NCBI GenBank assembly: GCA_002420305.1
Contig: DIHT01000064.1
Location: 9,418-73,417 of the forward strand
Direction: 5' to 3'
From: Akkermansiaceae bacterium UBA5689
GTDB lineage: Bacteria; Verrucomicrobiota; Verrucomicrobiia; Verrucomicrobiales; Akkermansiaceae
DNA length: 64,000 nucleotides
A program made the translations under genes and the position numbers. The notes under the pieces are model-generated. The model was not told the origin of the DNA and did no database searches. It saw nothing but the letters and a program-made list of their open reading frames with translations. This document shows positions 1 through 9,015 of this stretch, in pieces. Numbering within the stretch: the stretch's first letter is position 1; each line of letters opens with the position of its first letter.

Positions 1-367
1 TGGGGGTGGGGGTGGGGAGGGTCCGCAGGCGCACTATCCAACTGAAGTAGCGGTGTCCGCACCCAAATCCCGCAGAATTACTGACGCGAACCTGACCCCG
101 GAAATCGAGCTCACCTCAGGGTGATCTCGGCAACCATCGGACAATGTTCCTAATTTCAGTATACTAATGAAATCAGCAACATTCCGCTATACCAAAATGG
201 GCTTGGGTAACACTTACAGATTAGGGGAAGTGGTGGGACCAGCGCGAGAACCGCACGTAATGGAGCGGGCCTCCGGTCAGGCCCTCTTGGTTCAGGCGCC
301 GACCTCGGACCCATGGTCAAAAATACATGACAATAGGATCGGAGCTCAAGACCCATAGAGAGTCTGC
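1..367. other. Left-edge stretch without a supported gene
   Basis: It begins with a G-rich run of TGGGGG-type repeats (1-20). Two short ORFs on opposite strands (about 156-358) have no recognisable composition or motif and overlap each other. The stretch lies downstream of the minus-strand YARHG gene, which ends at 368. I see no convincing terminator, RNA gene or repeat. Confidence 0.4.
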
Positions 368-1393
368 CTACTTAGCCGCCTCCAAGCGTTTCACATTAGA
401 AATCAACTCCTTGGATCGCTTGGAAAGATCGGTCTCCTTGAAGTCAGGATTGGCCATGGGATACCAGAGGGTGGCGTAGTAGTCCCGGAGGGATTGATCC
501 TTGAAGACGTAGCCGTGCGCTGCGTAGGGGAAATTCCGGAGTTTTCTCAGTTCCGAGCGCGTCATCCCAGCCGGAGACTTTTTCTCTACCTGATCCATGA
601 TGAACAGTTCGCGGTCACGCAGCACGACCTGCAGGTCCTGGGTAGGCGCGAAGTTCTTGAGGTCCCATTCAATAACGATCTGCTCTCCCTTGCTGCTTAC
701 CTTGTATCCGCCCGGGGTGATGGTCCCTGCCATTGTTGCGTCACGGGGCTTGTCATCGACTGGAAGGATGTAGCGTCCATCATCAAGAATGACGGTAAGC
801 CACGACCTCCCGATTTTGCCGTTATGCCACAGGCCGCCGGTTTTCAAAATATAGTCGAGAAAGTTGTCCCCGGCACTACTCGTGTAAGCCAGTTTATAGG
901 TATTGCGGACTTTTCGGGTTGCTCCGCCTGGGAAATGCATGGGCCATGTATAGGCGACCTTGTAATCCGACCCGAGCAGATCAGGATTGACGGTTGGCTT
1001 TCCCTCGGTCACTCGAACCGCCTTTCCGTCAACTGCCGCGGTAAATTTCCATACGAGTGGCTTGCCTACAGCTACTGGTTGCTCGTCCGTCGGCAAAACC
1101 GCGTTGAAGTCACCATTCTCCTCGTCACCCATCGTAAAGAAGGGCATCCCCATCATGATTGTGACCGGATCACTGGACATGTTCTCGAAGACAAAATCGC
1201 AGGTGTAGAGCCATGAGGCGCTTGAGGCCTCACTCCGGATCGTAATGTGCTCTGAGGCCATGCGAATCTCCTTGGTGTGCACCGGATAGGGGCTGGCTGC
1301 AGTTCCCCCAAAGGCTGTGTCATTCCCAGCTGACGGGAGACCGAGGAACGCTGACAGGGCAATGACGGAGAGGATGATTCGGGGTATACGCAT
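368..1393 (-). CDS. Secreted protein with C-terminal YARHG-like domain
   Basis: This 341-residue protein starts at an ATG (1393) followed by a typical signal peptide (MRIPRIILSVIALSAFLG, cleavage near residue 20-27), so it is predicted to be exported. An upstream ATG at 1438 or the longer frame to 1504 would bury the signal peptide, so I prefer 1393. The middle is beta-rich with repeated aromatic/Gly pairs, like the periplasmic DUF4424-type proteins that often carry a YARHG domain. The last ~65 residues (277-341) contain AAHGYVFKD followed by LRDYYATLWYP and a DLS..S.ELISNV helix, the usual YARHG pattern. YARHG domains are extracellular and of unknown function, possibly binding peptidoglycan. 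No enzyme motif is visible. Confidence 0.7.
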   Translation of the reverse strand: MRIPRIILSVIALSAFLGLPSAGNDTAFGGTAASPYPVHTKEIRMASEHITIRSEASSASWLYTCDFVFENMSSDPVTIMMGMPFFTMGDEENGDFNAVLPTDEQPVAVGKPLVWKFTAAVDGKAVRVTEGKPTVNPDLLGSDYKVAYTWPMHFPGGATRKVRNTYKLAYTSSAGDNFLDYILKTGGLWHNGKIGRSWLTVILDDGRYILPVDDKPRDATMAGTITPGGYKVSSKGEQIVIEWDLKNFAPTQDLQVVLRDRELFIMDQVEKKSPAGMTRSELRKLRNFPYAAHGYVFKDQSLRDYYATLWYPMANPDFKETDLSKRSKELISNVKRLEAAK

Positions 1394-1576
1394 ATTGCTG
1401 TTTCTGGTCACGAGTTCTGCCGAGAGTCTTTTAGTCATAATCCTCGGTGTCCTTGGGAAAAGTTGCCATCCGGCCCGAGAAGCAAGGGGTCTGCTAGATT
1501 CCATTACCAGAATGTCTTACGGAATGGAAGCACAGGGGGCCGGGGCAGCCCCTTTCCAGCCCTGGAACCTAGACTC

Positions 1577-2470
1577 TCAAACCCCGCCAAGAACCTTGAT
1601 CCTTCGCATCCAAGTGACGACCCCATTCTGCCAGGCCTCCCACATCGGCCCCTTGTATCCATTTAAGCCGTGCCCTCCACTCGGCAGCTCGAGATACTCA
1701 GACTCCACGCCCGCAGACCTGAGTGCCTCATGAAAAAGGCGACTGTTGAGCGGTGGAACCGGCCCGTCATCCTTTGCATGGGCAAGATAGCAGGGTGGGG
1801 TGGTTTGAGTCACCTGCTTCTCGTTGGAGTAGAGCTCAACTTGATCCTTTGGAGGGTCCGCCCCTAGCAGGTTTCGGCGAGACCCGCCATGGGTTCCGGC
1901 CCCCATGGTAATTACGGGATAGATAAGGATGCCGAAATCTGGTCGACAACTGGTTCGTCCCTCCGGCGAGGAGGCCTTTGGGTCCCCCTGATCGAAATGT
2001 GTCACCGCGGTAGAGGCAAGATGACCTCCAGCAGAGAACCCCATGACTCCAAGCCGGTTGGGATCACAGCCCCACTCCTTGAGCCCTCGCGTCCGCACAA
2101 TTCTGAGAGCCCGCTGGATATCGAGTAAAGGAACCGACGAACGCCCACGCGGAAGGCGATACCGCAAGACTACCCCGGTGATACCGTGTTCATTGAGCCA
2201 CTTAGCTATCCCATGCCCCTCGGGTCCGATCACGACCCCTCCATATCCTCCCCCCGGACAGATGACGATCACAGCTCCATTGGGCTTTGTCGGCCTATGG
2301 ACCGTCATTACTGCGTTTTTAGTATCGAAGGTGCCGTCACCATTCGGAGCCTTATCCTCCACCCAAAGGGGCACAGTGATCGGCTCGGATGCCGAGCTTT
2401 CTGGAGCGGCTGAAAGACCCCAACAGGGTGACAGAACGATCAGGCTGATAACTATCGAGGCTAACTTCAT
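1577..2470 (-). CDS. Secreted alpha/beta-hydrolase (esterase/acetylxylan-esterase-like)
   Basis: The protein has 297 residues. A signal peptide spans about residues 1-22 (MKLASIVISLIVLSPCWGLS). The fold is the BD-FAE/acetyl-esterase type: an oxyanion-hole loop CPGGGYGG (71-78), the nucleophile elbow GFSAGG with Ser146, a candidate acid Asp234/235 in AKDDGPVP, and the catalytic His267 in PSGGHGLNGY. Family members deacetylate or de-esterify plant or algal polysaccharides and other small esters, but the substrate cannot be read from sequence. The start at 2470 is chosen because it places the signal peptide at the N-terminus; the frame is open to 2506. It lies on the same strand as the YARHG gene, separated by 183 bases. 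Confidence 0.85.
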   Translation of the reverse strand: MKLASIVISLIVLSPCWGLSAAPESSASEPITVPLWVEDKAPNGDGTFDTKNAVMTVHRPTKPNGAVIVICPGGGYGGVVIGPEGHGIAKWLNEHGITGVVLRYRLPRGRSSVPLLDIQRALRIVRTRGLKEWGCDPNRLGVMGFSAGGHLASTAVTHFDQGDPKASSPEGRTSCRPDFGILIYPVITMGAGTHGGSRRNLLGADPPKDQVELYSNEKQVTQTTPPCYLAHAKDDGPVPPLNSRLFHEALRSAGVESEYLELPSGGHGLNGYKGPMWEAWQNGVVTWMRRIKVLGGV

Positions 2471-2577
2471 GATCTCTCTGGTTACCACGAGTCCTTCCGG
2501 AAGCAAGGCGACACCGCTACAGTCTTTCGAGCTTGGAGACCCCTCTCTGATTCCTGTATATCTCTCTCGTGAAGGCT

Positions 2578-3876
2578 ATGAAGCGAACAGGGGGAGGGTT
2601 GTACGTGCTGCTGGCGGTTCTTGCTGGGACCGCAGAACTGCCCGCGAAAGAGGACTCCTGGTGGCAATTCCGGGGCCCCGCTGGAAACGGCCATAGCGAC
2701 TCAAAAAACCTACCAGTGGAATGGACCGAAAGCGATATCACGTGGAAAACTCAGATTCATGACCGGGGCTGGTCCTCTCCGGTGGTCTGGGGCAACCAAG
2801 TCTGGATTACAACCGCCACCAAGGACGGAGCAAATCTCTTCGCCGTCTGTGTCGATACGGATACCGGCAAGATCATCCATGACATCCATGTCTTTGATGT
2901 GACTTCTGCGATGTTAATCACCTCCGCGAACACTTATGCGACCCCGACCTGCGCCATTGAGGAAGGCCGGGTTTACGTCCACTACGGCACCTATGGAACG
3001 GCATGCATTGATACGCGCACCGGAGCCATTCTCTGGAAGAGACGAGACCTGAAGTGTGATCACGAGAAAGGCGCTGGGCCGGCAAGCTCTCCGACTCTGG
3101 TCGGGGATTACCTCGTTTTCCATGTCGATGGCAGGGATGTGCAATACGTAATTGCCCTCCGAAAATTAACTGGCGAGACCGCGTGGAAAACCGACCGCTC
3201 TCTCGACTACAGCGCGATCCCGGTTCATCACCGAAAAGCCTATGGCATGCCTGTCCTGATTCCCCGTGGCAAGAAGACCCAACTCGTCGGAGTCGGGGGC
3301 AGGGGGCTTTTTTCCTATGACCCGGTCACGGGAAAGGAATTATGGAAAATGAGACACCGCGGTTGGTCAATTGCACCCCGGCCAGTTTATGGCGACGGCC
3401 TCCTGTTTGCTCTGATTGATCGGGACGATCCGGAACTCTGGGCGATCCGACCCGATGGAAGCGGCGATGTAACTGATTCCCATATTGTGTGGCGGGAAAC
3501 CAAGCGCATGCCCGAAAGATCCTCACCTCTCTTTGTCAACGGGCTCCTTTTCGTGGTCACCCGAAATGGAATCGCGAGCTGCCTTGAAGGCCCCACCGGC
3601 AAAGTGTGCTGGCAAAATCGACTGAAGGGCGCCTATTCCGCATCGCCCATCTATGCGAACGGTCTCATTTATTTCTTCAGCGAAGATTCTGTCTGCACAG
3701 TGATCTCAGCGAGCAGTGACTTCAATATCGTCAGTACAAACTCTCTTAACGAAGAGCAATTGATGGCGACCCCCGCCGTCGTTGACAGCAGCGCCTTTAT
3801 CATTCGCACCAACCAGCACCTCTTCCGCCTGTCGGGCCGTGGCCATCCTGAGATAAAGGAGAAGTCGACAGACTAA
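2578..3876 (+). CDS. Secreted PQQ-like beta-propeller protein
   Basis: This 432-residue exported protein has a signal peptide MKRTGGGLYVLLAVLAGTAELPA. It is followed by WWQFRGPAGNGHSD, the sequence that commonly opens outer-membrane-assembly/PQQ-like propellers in Planctomycetes and Verrucomicrobia. Repeats with Trp-containing blades (VDTDTGKI, IDTRTGAILWKR, YDPVTGKELWKM, LEGPTGKVCWQN) are visible. Such proteins are beta-propellers and are usually not enzymes in themselves; no quinoprotein dehydrogenase Cys-Cys pair or cytochrome CxxCH is present. A GTG at 2569 is an alternative start three codons earlier. It is divergent from the hydrolase gene at 2470 with about 107 bases between them, so a shared regulatory region is likely. 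Confidence 0.85.
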   Translation: MKRTGGGLYVLLAVLAGTAELPAKEDSWWQFRGPAGNGHSDSKNLPVEWTESDITWKTQIHDRGWSSPVVWGNQVWITTATKDGANLFAVCVDTDTGKIIHDIHVFDVTSAMLITSANTYATPTCAIEEGRVYVHYGTYGTACIDTRTGAILWKRRDLKCDHEKGAGPASSPTLVGDYLVFHVDGRDVQYVIALRKLTGETAWKTDRSLDYSAIPVHHRKAYGMPVLIPRGKKTQLVGVGGRGLFSYDPVTGKELWKMRHRGWSIAPRPVYGDGLLFALIDRDDPELWAIRPDGSGDVTDSHIVWRETKRMPERSSPLFVNGLLFVVTRNGIASCLEGPTGKVCWQNRLKGAYSASPIYANGLIYFFSEDSVCTVISASSDFNIVSTNSLNEEQLMATPAVVDSSAFIIRTNQHLFRLSGRGHPEIKEKSTD

Positions 3877-4167
3877 CGCGAGAGTTTCTCCTCCAGCCAT
3901 TCCGCAACCACTCCGCGCCCCTTGGTCAGCGTTATAAACAAGGCTTAGGTTTGTAACCCTCCGAACCGGTTCCGGGGGTTAAGATTATTGCGGAGTTTTG
4001 ATTCGTGGAAATGCCGCCCGCCTTAGGCGTCCGTAAGTTCTGTCGTGTCAGCAGGCAAAAGGTCTTCTTTCGGTGTGGCTGATACATCCGCGCGAGGATT
4101 TCCGCATATCTTATTGGGAGACGAATCAGCCTCCTCTTGCACTACGAGAACATCACCCCCGGACATC

Positions 4168-5138
4168 ATGAGCGAACAATGGTATATTAAAGGAGAAGGG
4201 GACGAGAAGATTGGCCCATACACTGCCGAGCAGATGCAACGCTACGCACTCGTCGGAAGCCTCGCTCTAGAAGATCTTGTTTGGACCGAAAGGGTTGACT
4301 CATGGATCCCTGCATCCTCGGTAGAGGGGTTATTTCCAATAGCTCAGCGCGACACCCCTACCCGGAGCATCACCTCTCCCAGCGCAACGCCATCTACAGT
4401 TCTGCATCCGGCATACCATACCACGGCCCGAGCCCTGTGGCTTATTCACCTCGGCTCCCTTGTTGGATTCCTCGCCGTAGTTTTACAGATCTTCATCTCG
4501 CTGATCGGCCCGAAACTGTCACCTGACGCTCTCCCTTTCATCGGTCACCTCTCTGCCTCTCTTGTTGGGGGGGCGTCCTCTTCTTCCTGATTAAGCTGAT
4601 CGGTTACTGTATGGGGTTTGGAGCGCCCCGCGATGGGGCCGCGCGGGCATACCTTGGAGCGGCTCTTGCTATTCAAGTACTCCCCTTGATCACGGCAGTG
4701 ATTGGAGCCTCCGCATTCCTCACGCTTGCCACGGATAACGACCTCGGATTTCTTGGGGATTTCCTCTTGCTTGGTGGTGTTTTGTGGGCGTTGGCGTTCT
4801 TTATTTCCCTGACCATCCTGCAACCGATTGCTGGCATGATTAATTTGGTTCTCATGGGGGGCTACCTAAAGAGAGTGTCCCTCTCTTTGGGGTTGCCTGC
4901 AGCCGACGCCACTTCACTTATGAAAAGGATCTGGTGGAAATTCGGCACCCTAGGATTCACAGTTGCCAATCTCCTTTTGGAAACGATTATTGGCCTCGGA
5001 ATCAATTCCCTTCTCGCTTTGCTGGGGGGGCTTGCCTTTTGCCTTCAGTATCTTGTGGCGTATTTCCATTACCTTGGGCTCCTGTCGAGCACCCGGTCCT
5101 CTATCTTCTTTCAGCAGAATCAAGGCCGTCACCGCTAA
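4168..5138 (+). CDS. GYF-domain (DUF4339) membrane protein, frame interrupted at a G7 run
   Basis: The first frame (4168-4590) begins MSEQWYIKGEGDEKIGPYTAEQM, a GYF_2/DUF4339 domain (residues ~4-52: GPYTAEQMQRYALVG, ending with the W.P and LF of the fold), then a Pro/Ser/Thr linker and a hydrophobic segment. It stops at 4588-4590 just after GGGGGGG at 4567-4573. In the -1 frame, codons from 4572 read GVLFFLIKLIGYCMG and continue without a stop to 5138, giving more membrane segments (four or five in total). The join makes one ~323-residue protein with an N-terminal cytoplasmic GYF domain and a multi-pass membrane region. Adding one G or removing two restores the frame. A homopolymer sequencing error, a real mutation, phase variation or programmed slippage are all possible. 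The function is unknown. Confidence 0.7.
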
Positions 5139-5286
5139 CGACTGACCACGAGTGGCTTATGGTCTCCACGCGAGTTTTGCGTGCGACTCCTTTCGGGGAA
5201 GACCAATAGGGCGGACTGCGGGGGATCCGCATGGGTTAGGTTTGCGATTGCCTCGGGAGGGCAGAAGGGCTAGGAGTTGTTTGATT

Positions 5287-5424
5287 ATGAAGCGTATTGC
5301 AAAAGTACTTGTCCTTGTCGGCGCTGTCTCCATGGCCGCATTTTCCTTCAGCTCCTGTGCGAGCACTGCTGCCTCCTGCTGCGGCTCCGATGGATCTTGC
5401 TGTGCCGCTGAGAGCGCCAAGTAA
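5287..5424 (+). CDS. 45-residue Cys-rich lipoprotein
   Basis: This very small gene has an ATG at 5287 preceded by a clear Shine-Dalgarno AGGAG (5272-5276). The product has a lipoprotein signal peptide (MKRIAKVLVLVGAVSMAAFSFSSC) with the lipidation Cys at residue 24. The mature part is only about 22 residues with CC pairs (ASCCGSDGSCCAAESAK). A strong hairpin-T run follows at 5487-5531, which supports expression as a short monocistronic unit. The function is unknown. The paired cysteines suggest metal binding or disulfide formation, but this is inference. A longer frame upstream to 5152 lacks sense as a protein. Confidence 0.65.
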   Translation: MKRIAKVLVLVGAVSMAAFSFSSCASTAASCCGSDGSCCAAESAK

Positions 5425-5486
5425 GGATAATTAAAGGGAACCTCCGCCGGCTCAAGCCCCGGAGTGCACGCCCGCACTTTTTACCA

Positions 5487-5531
5487 AGCGGATTGCCCGC
5501 TCCGGATATGGAGTAGGTAATCCGCTTTTTT
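5487..5531 (+). terminator. Rho-independent terminator
   Basis: The arm AGCGGATTGCC (5488 on) pairs with GGTAATCCGCT (ending near 5525) with one mismatch, and is followed by six T. It ends the transcript of the small Cys-rich lipoprotein and sits between that gene and the convergent ankyrin lipoprotein gene. Confidence 0.75.
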
Positions 5532-5549
5532 GTGCCGTCGAGGGATCCG

Positions 5550-6539
5550 TTAATCCCCGACGCCTTTGAGGATATCCGCGGCCGCGATTCTCCCAGCCTT
5601 GACTTTCTCCATGTCGAGGGGCTGTCCAGTCGGGACAAAAATAAGCGCATTAAGAAAATCCATAATACCCTTCGCCTCTACCCATGAAAGCTCGGCCGCT
5701 TCGAGGGCAGTAGTATTGTCGTTACTGCGGAGCGAAGCATCCGCCCCTGCCTCCACGAGAAGCTTGACGACTTCTACCTCACCCAAGAAGGCGGCCGTCA
5801 TTAGAGGGGTGGAACCGTCCTTGTTCTTGCAATCAAGGTCAGCTTCGGCCGCAATCAGGATCTTGGCAATCTCGGACCGACCAAAGGTCGCCGTCACTTG
5901 AAGGAGGGTGTTTCCATCTTTATCCTCACCGTTTACATCTCCTCCTTTGTCAAGATAGGCGCGCAGGGAGGCAGCGTCTCCCCCCACGATGAAACTAATG
6001 GCCACATCCGCAGCGCTCCCTCCTTGTTGCTCCAGATTGGCGTCCTTCTCATCCCTTGAGTCAGATGACACCACCTGCACAATGCCAGCCTCCTCAATTT
6101 TGATGATGGTAACAATTTCCTGATCTCCAGTTTCCTTAGTGATGGTGAGTTTGTCGTCCGCCACTGGCGCAGGGGAGGAGAAATCCAACAGATCCTCCCC
6201 TCCATCCTCCGAAATAAGGGTAATGGTTAACTCATCGACCTCATACCTGCCCTTTTCATCTGAGCCCCCTGAGGTGGTGGCCACGCCATCCACAACCGAC
6301 CCACTCTGCCAGGTTCCATTCCCATAGAACTGTCCGAAACCAGTCTCCGCCCCGACGCCAATATACACCCGCTTGTTCTTAATGAACTCAGCAAGACTTA
6401 TTTCCTCGACGATCACCTGGGGAGTCCCCGGAGCGACTTCGGGGCTGACAGGGACTTCGTTGCCACTTCCTACAGCCTTCTTTTTCTCCCCACAGCCACT
6501 CAAAGCGACCAGGAGAATAACCATTAGACCTTTTCTCAT
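5550..6539 (-). CDS. Ankyrin-repeat lipoprotein
   Basis: The protein has 329 residues. The N-terminus MRKGLMVILLVALSGCGEKKK is a lipoprotein signal with lipobox LSGC (Cys16). A Ser/Pro/Val linker follows, then a ~130-residue domain that reads like a META/META-like beta barrel (FIGVGAETGFGQFYGNGTW ... YEVDELTITLISEDG). The C-terminal ~140 residues are three ankyrin repeats: AYLDKGGDVNGEDKDGNTLLQ, ILIAAEADLDCKNKDGSTPL and LLVEAGADASLRSNDNTTAL. Ankyrin repeats are protein-protein interaction modules, so a cell-envelope scaffold role is likely but the partner is unknown. It is convergent with the small lipoprotein gene. Confidence 0.85.
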   Translation of the reverse strand: MRKGLMVILLVALSGCGEKKKAVGSGNEVPVSPEVAPGTPQVIVEEISLAEFIKNKRVYIGVGAETGFGQFYGNGTWQSGSVVDGVATTSGGSDEKGRYEVDELTITLISEDGGEDLLDFSSPAPVADDKLTITKETGDQEIVTIIKIEEAGIVQVVSSDSRDEKDANLEQQGGSAADVAISFIVGGDAASLRAYLDKGGDVNGEDKDGNTLLQVTATFGRSEIAKILIAAEADLDCKNKDGSTPLMTAAFLGEVEVVKLLVEAGADASLRSNDNTTALEAAELSWVEAKGIMDFLNALIFVPTGQPLDMEKVKAGRIAAADILKGVGD

Positions 6540-6703
6540 AGAAAAGGTCTACCGGAACCCAACTCCCCAATCCAAGGACCAAATTGCGTTTAATGAGTCA
6601 CCAAGAGATGGAATCAAGGCAGCACTTCTCCCTCCGGCGCCGATTCTAGCCTTGGCACCGCCTCCTGACGGCATTAGATAATTTCCGAGAGGACTATTTC
6701 TTT

Positions 6704-7135
6704 ATGGGAGAATTCAAATCACCGGAAACCGTGGAAGCGGAAACAATGCTCGCCAAAGCCGTCGCTATCATGAAGGCCGACGGCAATGTCGATGAGAGTG
6801 AGCTATCCGTCCTGCGGGATATCGCCTCCCGACTCGGAATCGGGGAAGGGGACATCGACACGATCCTCAATGATCCTGAGGGCGCGGAGAACTCCCTGCC
6901 CACAGATCCTTTCAAACGCGCGCTCTTCCTCGTTTTCATGGCCTCTGCTGTCTGGGCAGATGGCAAAGCCGATGACGCCGAAAAACAACTTCTCTCCGAG
7001 ATTGGTCGTTCGCTGGACTACAGCTCGGAGCAGATTGAGGCTGCCGCAACTGCGGTCTCCACTGCACAGCAGGCAGAGGGAGGCGAGCTTGACCCAGCAC
7101 TCATTGCGGTGCAGATCGCATCGCATTTCGGTTAA
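6704..7135 (+). CDS. TerB-like cytoplasmic protein
   Basis: This 143-residue all-helical protein matches the TerB/DUF533 fold. MLAKAVAIMKADGNVDESELSVLRDIA is the first helical hairpin, with acidic turn residues ADGNVDESE, and a second related turn ADGKADDAEKQLLSEIG comes about 60 residues later. These acidic turns are the metal-binding sites in characterised TerB proteins. There is no signal peptide. No other ter genes (TerC, TerD, TerZ) are nearby, so a tellurite-resistance role should not be assumed; TerB domains also occur in membrane-associated stress and regulatory complexes. Confidence 0.8.
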   Translation: MGEFKSPETVEAETMLAKAVAIMKADGNVDESELSVLRDIASRLGIGEGDIDTILNDPEGAENSLPTDPFKRALFLVFMASAVWADGKADDAEKQLLSEIGRSLDYSSEQIEAAATAVSTAQQAEGGELDPALIAVQIASHFG

Positions 7136-7147
7136 TCCGATGTAGAG

Positions 7148-7201
7148 GGCCCGAGCGTTCCAGGGCTAAGTTCTCGCGGCAGGTTTTGGTCCGCTCGGGC
7201 C
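7148..7201. repeat. Inverted repeat downstream of the TerB-like gene
   Basis: A 10-base arm GGCCCGAGCG (7148-7157) is complementary to CGCTCGGGCC (7192-7201), separated by 34 bases. There is no T-run after it, so it is at best a weak terminator for the TerB-like gene; it could be a regulatory palindrome. Confidence 0.5.
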
Positions 7202-7330
7202 GGCCGGGGGATGTCACAATTCTTCAAAACCAGTCCTTATGAGTGGAGCACACCGTTTGCTCCCTCGAGAAGCAGGCACCTAATCGGCAACAAAGACAAA
7301 ACCTGGTCTGCTTACCGAGGCCGCCCGAAC

Positions 7331-7684
7331 TTAATCCAGATTGCGCAGAGCAATCGTAATCAGGGTCATGTAGGCACCCATGGAACCGGCAATGGTGAAA
7401 GCTTTGCGCCACGGGACGTAACAAAAGCGATAGAGCAGGGGGGCGAGAGGCAAAACGAAAACCAGCAAGGCCACGATGGGCGGGATAAAGTCCCCGCCGA
7501 CAAGAAGCCTGCACAGAACACATTGCGGCCAAAAGATGATCGCTACCTTGGGATTAAGTAAGGTGAAGAACATCGCAGACCGCGAGCCCCCCGGCTCCCA
7601 GTCTGCCTCATGCCTCGCAAAGATGAACATCAGGACGGTTAAAATAACCAGGTCGAGCAGAGGGGAGGTAACGAAATATTCCAT
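7331..7684 (-). CDS. Small membrane protein of unknown function
   Basis: This 117-residue hydrophobic protein has about three membrane segments (residues ~8-24, 58-80, 95-112). The stretch TLLNPKVAIIFWPQ resembles the NPK motif of LysE/RhtB amino-acid exporters, but the protein is half the usual length and the N-terminal half of that family is not found upstream (the next gene ends 24 bases away). It could be a degenerate exporter fragment or an unrelated membrane protein. It lies directly downstream of, and on the same strand as, the large secreted protein gene at 7709-8938. Confidence 0.5.
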   Translation of the reverse strand: MEYFVTSPLLDLVILTVLMFIFARHEADWEPGGSRSAMFFTLLNPKVAIIFWPQCVLCRLLVGGDFIPPIVALLVFVLPLAPLLYRFCYVPWRKAFTIAGSMGAYMTLITIALRNLD

Positions 7685-7708
7685 CTCGATGAAAAGGTAG
7701 GGATGTCC

Positions 7709-8938
7709 TTAAGGCGCTTCCCTTATTCCAGCCCAGATGGCCTTGATGGTCTCTTCCTGCCGCTTGCCTCGCGGAGGATTCATACTCGCGCTGTAGTGCT
7801 CAAAGCGGCGCAACGGCAGCTGAAAGAATCCGTTGGGGTCGTTTTTACGGACCCAGCGGTATGCGTAACGTAGCCAATCATTCCGGTAGCCTTCGGGCTG
7901 TTTCATGAACCAATTGATCTCATCCCAGCCCCAGACATGGATTGGAGCACCGGATCGGTATTCTCCCGCGTGGTCAGAAGGGCCAAAATTATCAATTTCG
8001 ACAATATAGGGGAGGGAGGCGCATTGCCATCCGCTTAGCGTCAAGCCACCCTTGCTACGACCATAAATCGAGTCGCTATAGCCCTTTTCTAATACGGCCT
8101 CATACGGCTTCCCCGCGAGAGCCTTGGGCCGACAGGGAAACGAGTGAAAATCAAACATTAGTTTCCCCTCGTGCACGATCCCGCCACTGGGAACATGAGC
8201 ATCGATGAGGACCAAGTGACGGCGGGCTTTCACCCTGGCGTAGGTCCGGATGCGCGATAGTAGATCACGCCAATGGCGGTGGTCACGGTCCCAATCATCC
8301 ATAAGTGCAACCTGTCCGATATGAATCCCCTCCAACCCGAGATCGATCCAGCGCTTCGCAACATAAAAGAACCACATCCTGGTCTCCAGACGGCTCATAT
8401 CCGGCACCGATGCGTCTTTATACCAGTGGTTATGGCGGTGCCGGAACCCATAGAGCATCTTTTTGTATTGGAAGTTTCTCACCTCTACCGGCAAACCAAA
8501 CTCTCGGAACACTTCCACCGGGATTGCGATCTTATCGACATCCGTAGTCACCACCTCGAAAATTGCTCCCTGCAGGACAAGATCAGGATCCATCTCATGC
8601 AGTTTCTTTACAAAGGGTCGGGCCCTTTCAATCAGTTCATCGATCGTGGACTCTTTACCCCACATCCAGATGACTCTACCGGCAAACTTGACGCCGGTGT
8701 TTTGCATCATTCGCAAGTCATCCTCGGAGGTCAAATGAAGCAGTGATGCGACTGTTGCGCTTCGGGAGAGATAGTTCTCAAGCACTTCCCGACTGATCTG
8801 GCCATTGAAATGATAATCCGTATCTTTGGCAATTGTCTCAGTCTCGGGCTCTTGAGCTACAGCGACCGTAAAGAGGATCAAGGCCCATCCAGCTGACCAT
8901 AAGGTTTCTATTCTGAAACGGGGTGCAAAGAACATCAT
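7709..8938 (-). CDS. Exported protein of unknown function, possibly TIM-barrel glycosidase-like
   Basis: The protein has 409 residues with a signal-anchor-like N-terminus (FRIETLWSAGWALILFTVAVAQ). The start is supported by AGGAG seven bases upstream of the ATG at 8938. The body has alternating hydrophobic strands with acidic ends (LVLQGAIFEVVTTD, GLEGIHIGQVALMDD, HLVLIDAHVPSGG, YIVEIDNFGP) and many Trp/Tyr/His residues (RHRHNHWYKD, HVWGWDEINW), a composition typical of a (beta/alpha)8 glycoside-hydrolase-like protein. I do not recognise a named family and catalytic residues are not assigned. Carbohydrate processing is inference only. Confidence 0.7.
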   Translation of the reverse strand: MMFFAPRFRIETLWSAGWALILFTVAVAQEPETETIAKDTDYHFNGQISREVLENYLSRSATVASLLHLTSEDDLRMMQNTGVKFAGRVIWMWGKESTIDELIERARPFVKKLHEMDPDLVLQGAIFEVVTTDVDKIAIPVEVFREFGLPVEVRNFQYKKMLYGFRHRHNHWYKDASVPDMSRLETRMWFFYVAKRWIDLGLEGIHIGQVALMDDWDRDHRHWRDLLSRIRTYARVKARRHLVLIDAHVPSGGIVHEGKLMFDFHSFPCRPKALAGKPYEAVLEKGYSDSIYGRSKGGLTLSGWQCASLPYIVEIDNFGPSDHAGEYRSGAPIHVWGWDEINWFMKQPEGYRNDWLRYAYRWVRKNDPNGFFQLPLRRFEHYSASMNPPRGKRQEETIKAIWAGIREAP

Positions 8939-9015
8939 GAAGCGACTCCTTTCTGTCTCTTGAGTCCCTGCACCGCAAGGCTAACCCGCAAAAGAAACGA
9001 GGCAGCTTCATCGCA

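Noticed and set aside
494..1216. Plus-strand 240-residue ORF opposite the YARHG gene
   Set aside because: It is the antisense of a gene with a clear signal peptide and domain.
4588..4590. TGA at the end of the GYF frame as another Sec codon
   Set aside because: The same frame hits another stop within three codons; the membrane domain is in the -1 frame, so this is a frameshift, not Sec.
7331..7684. Truncated LysE-family exporter
   Set aside because: Only the NPK-like motif fits; the rest of the family is missing, so it is described only as a small membrane protein.
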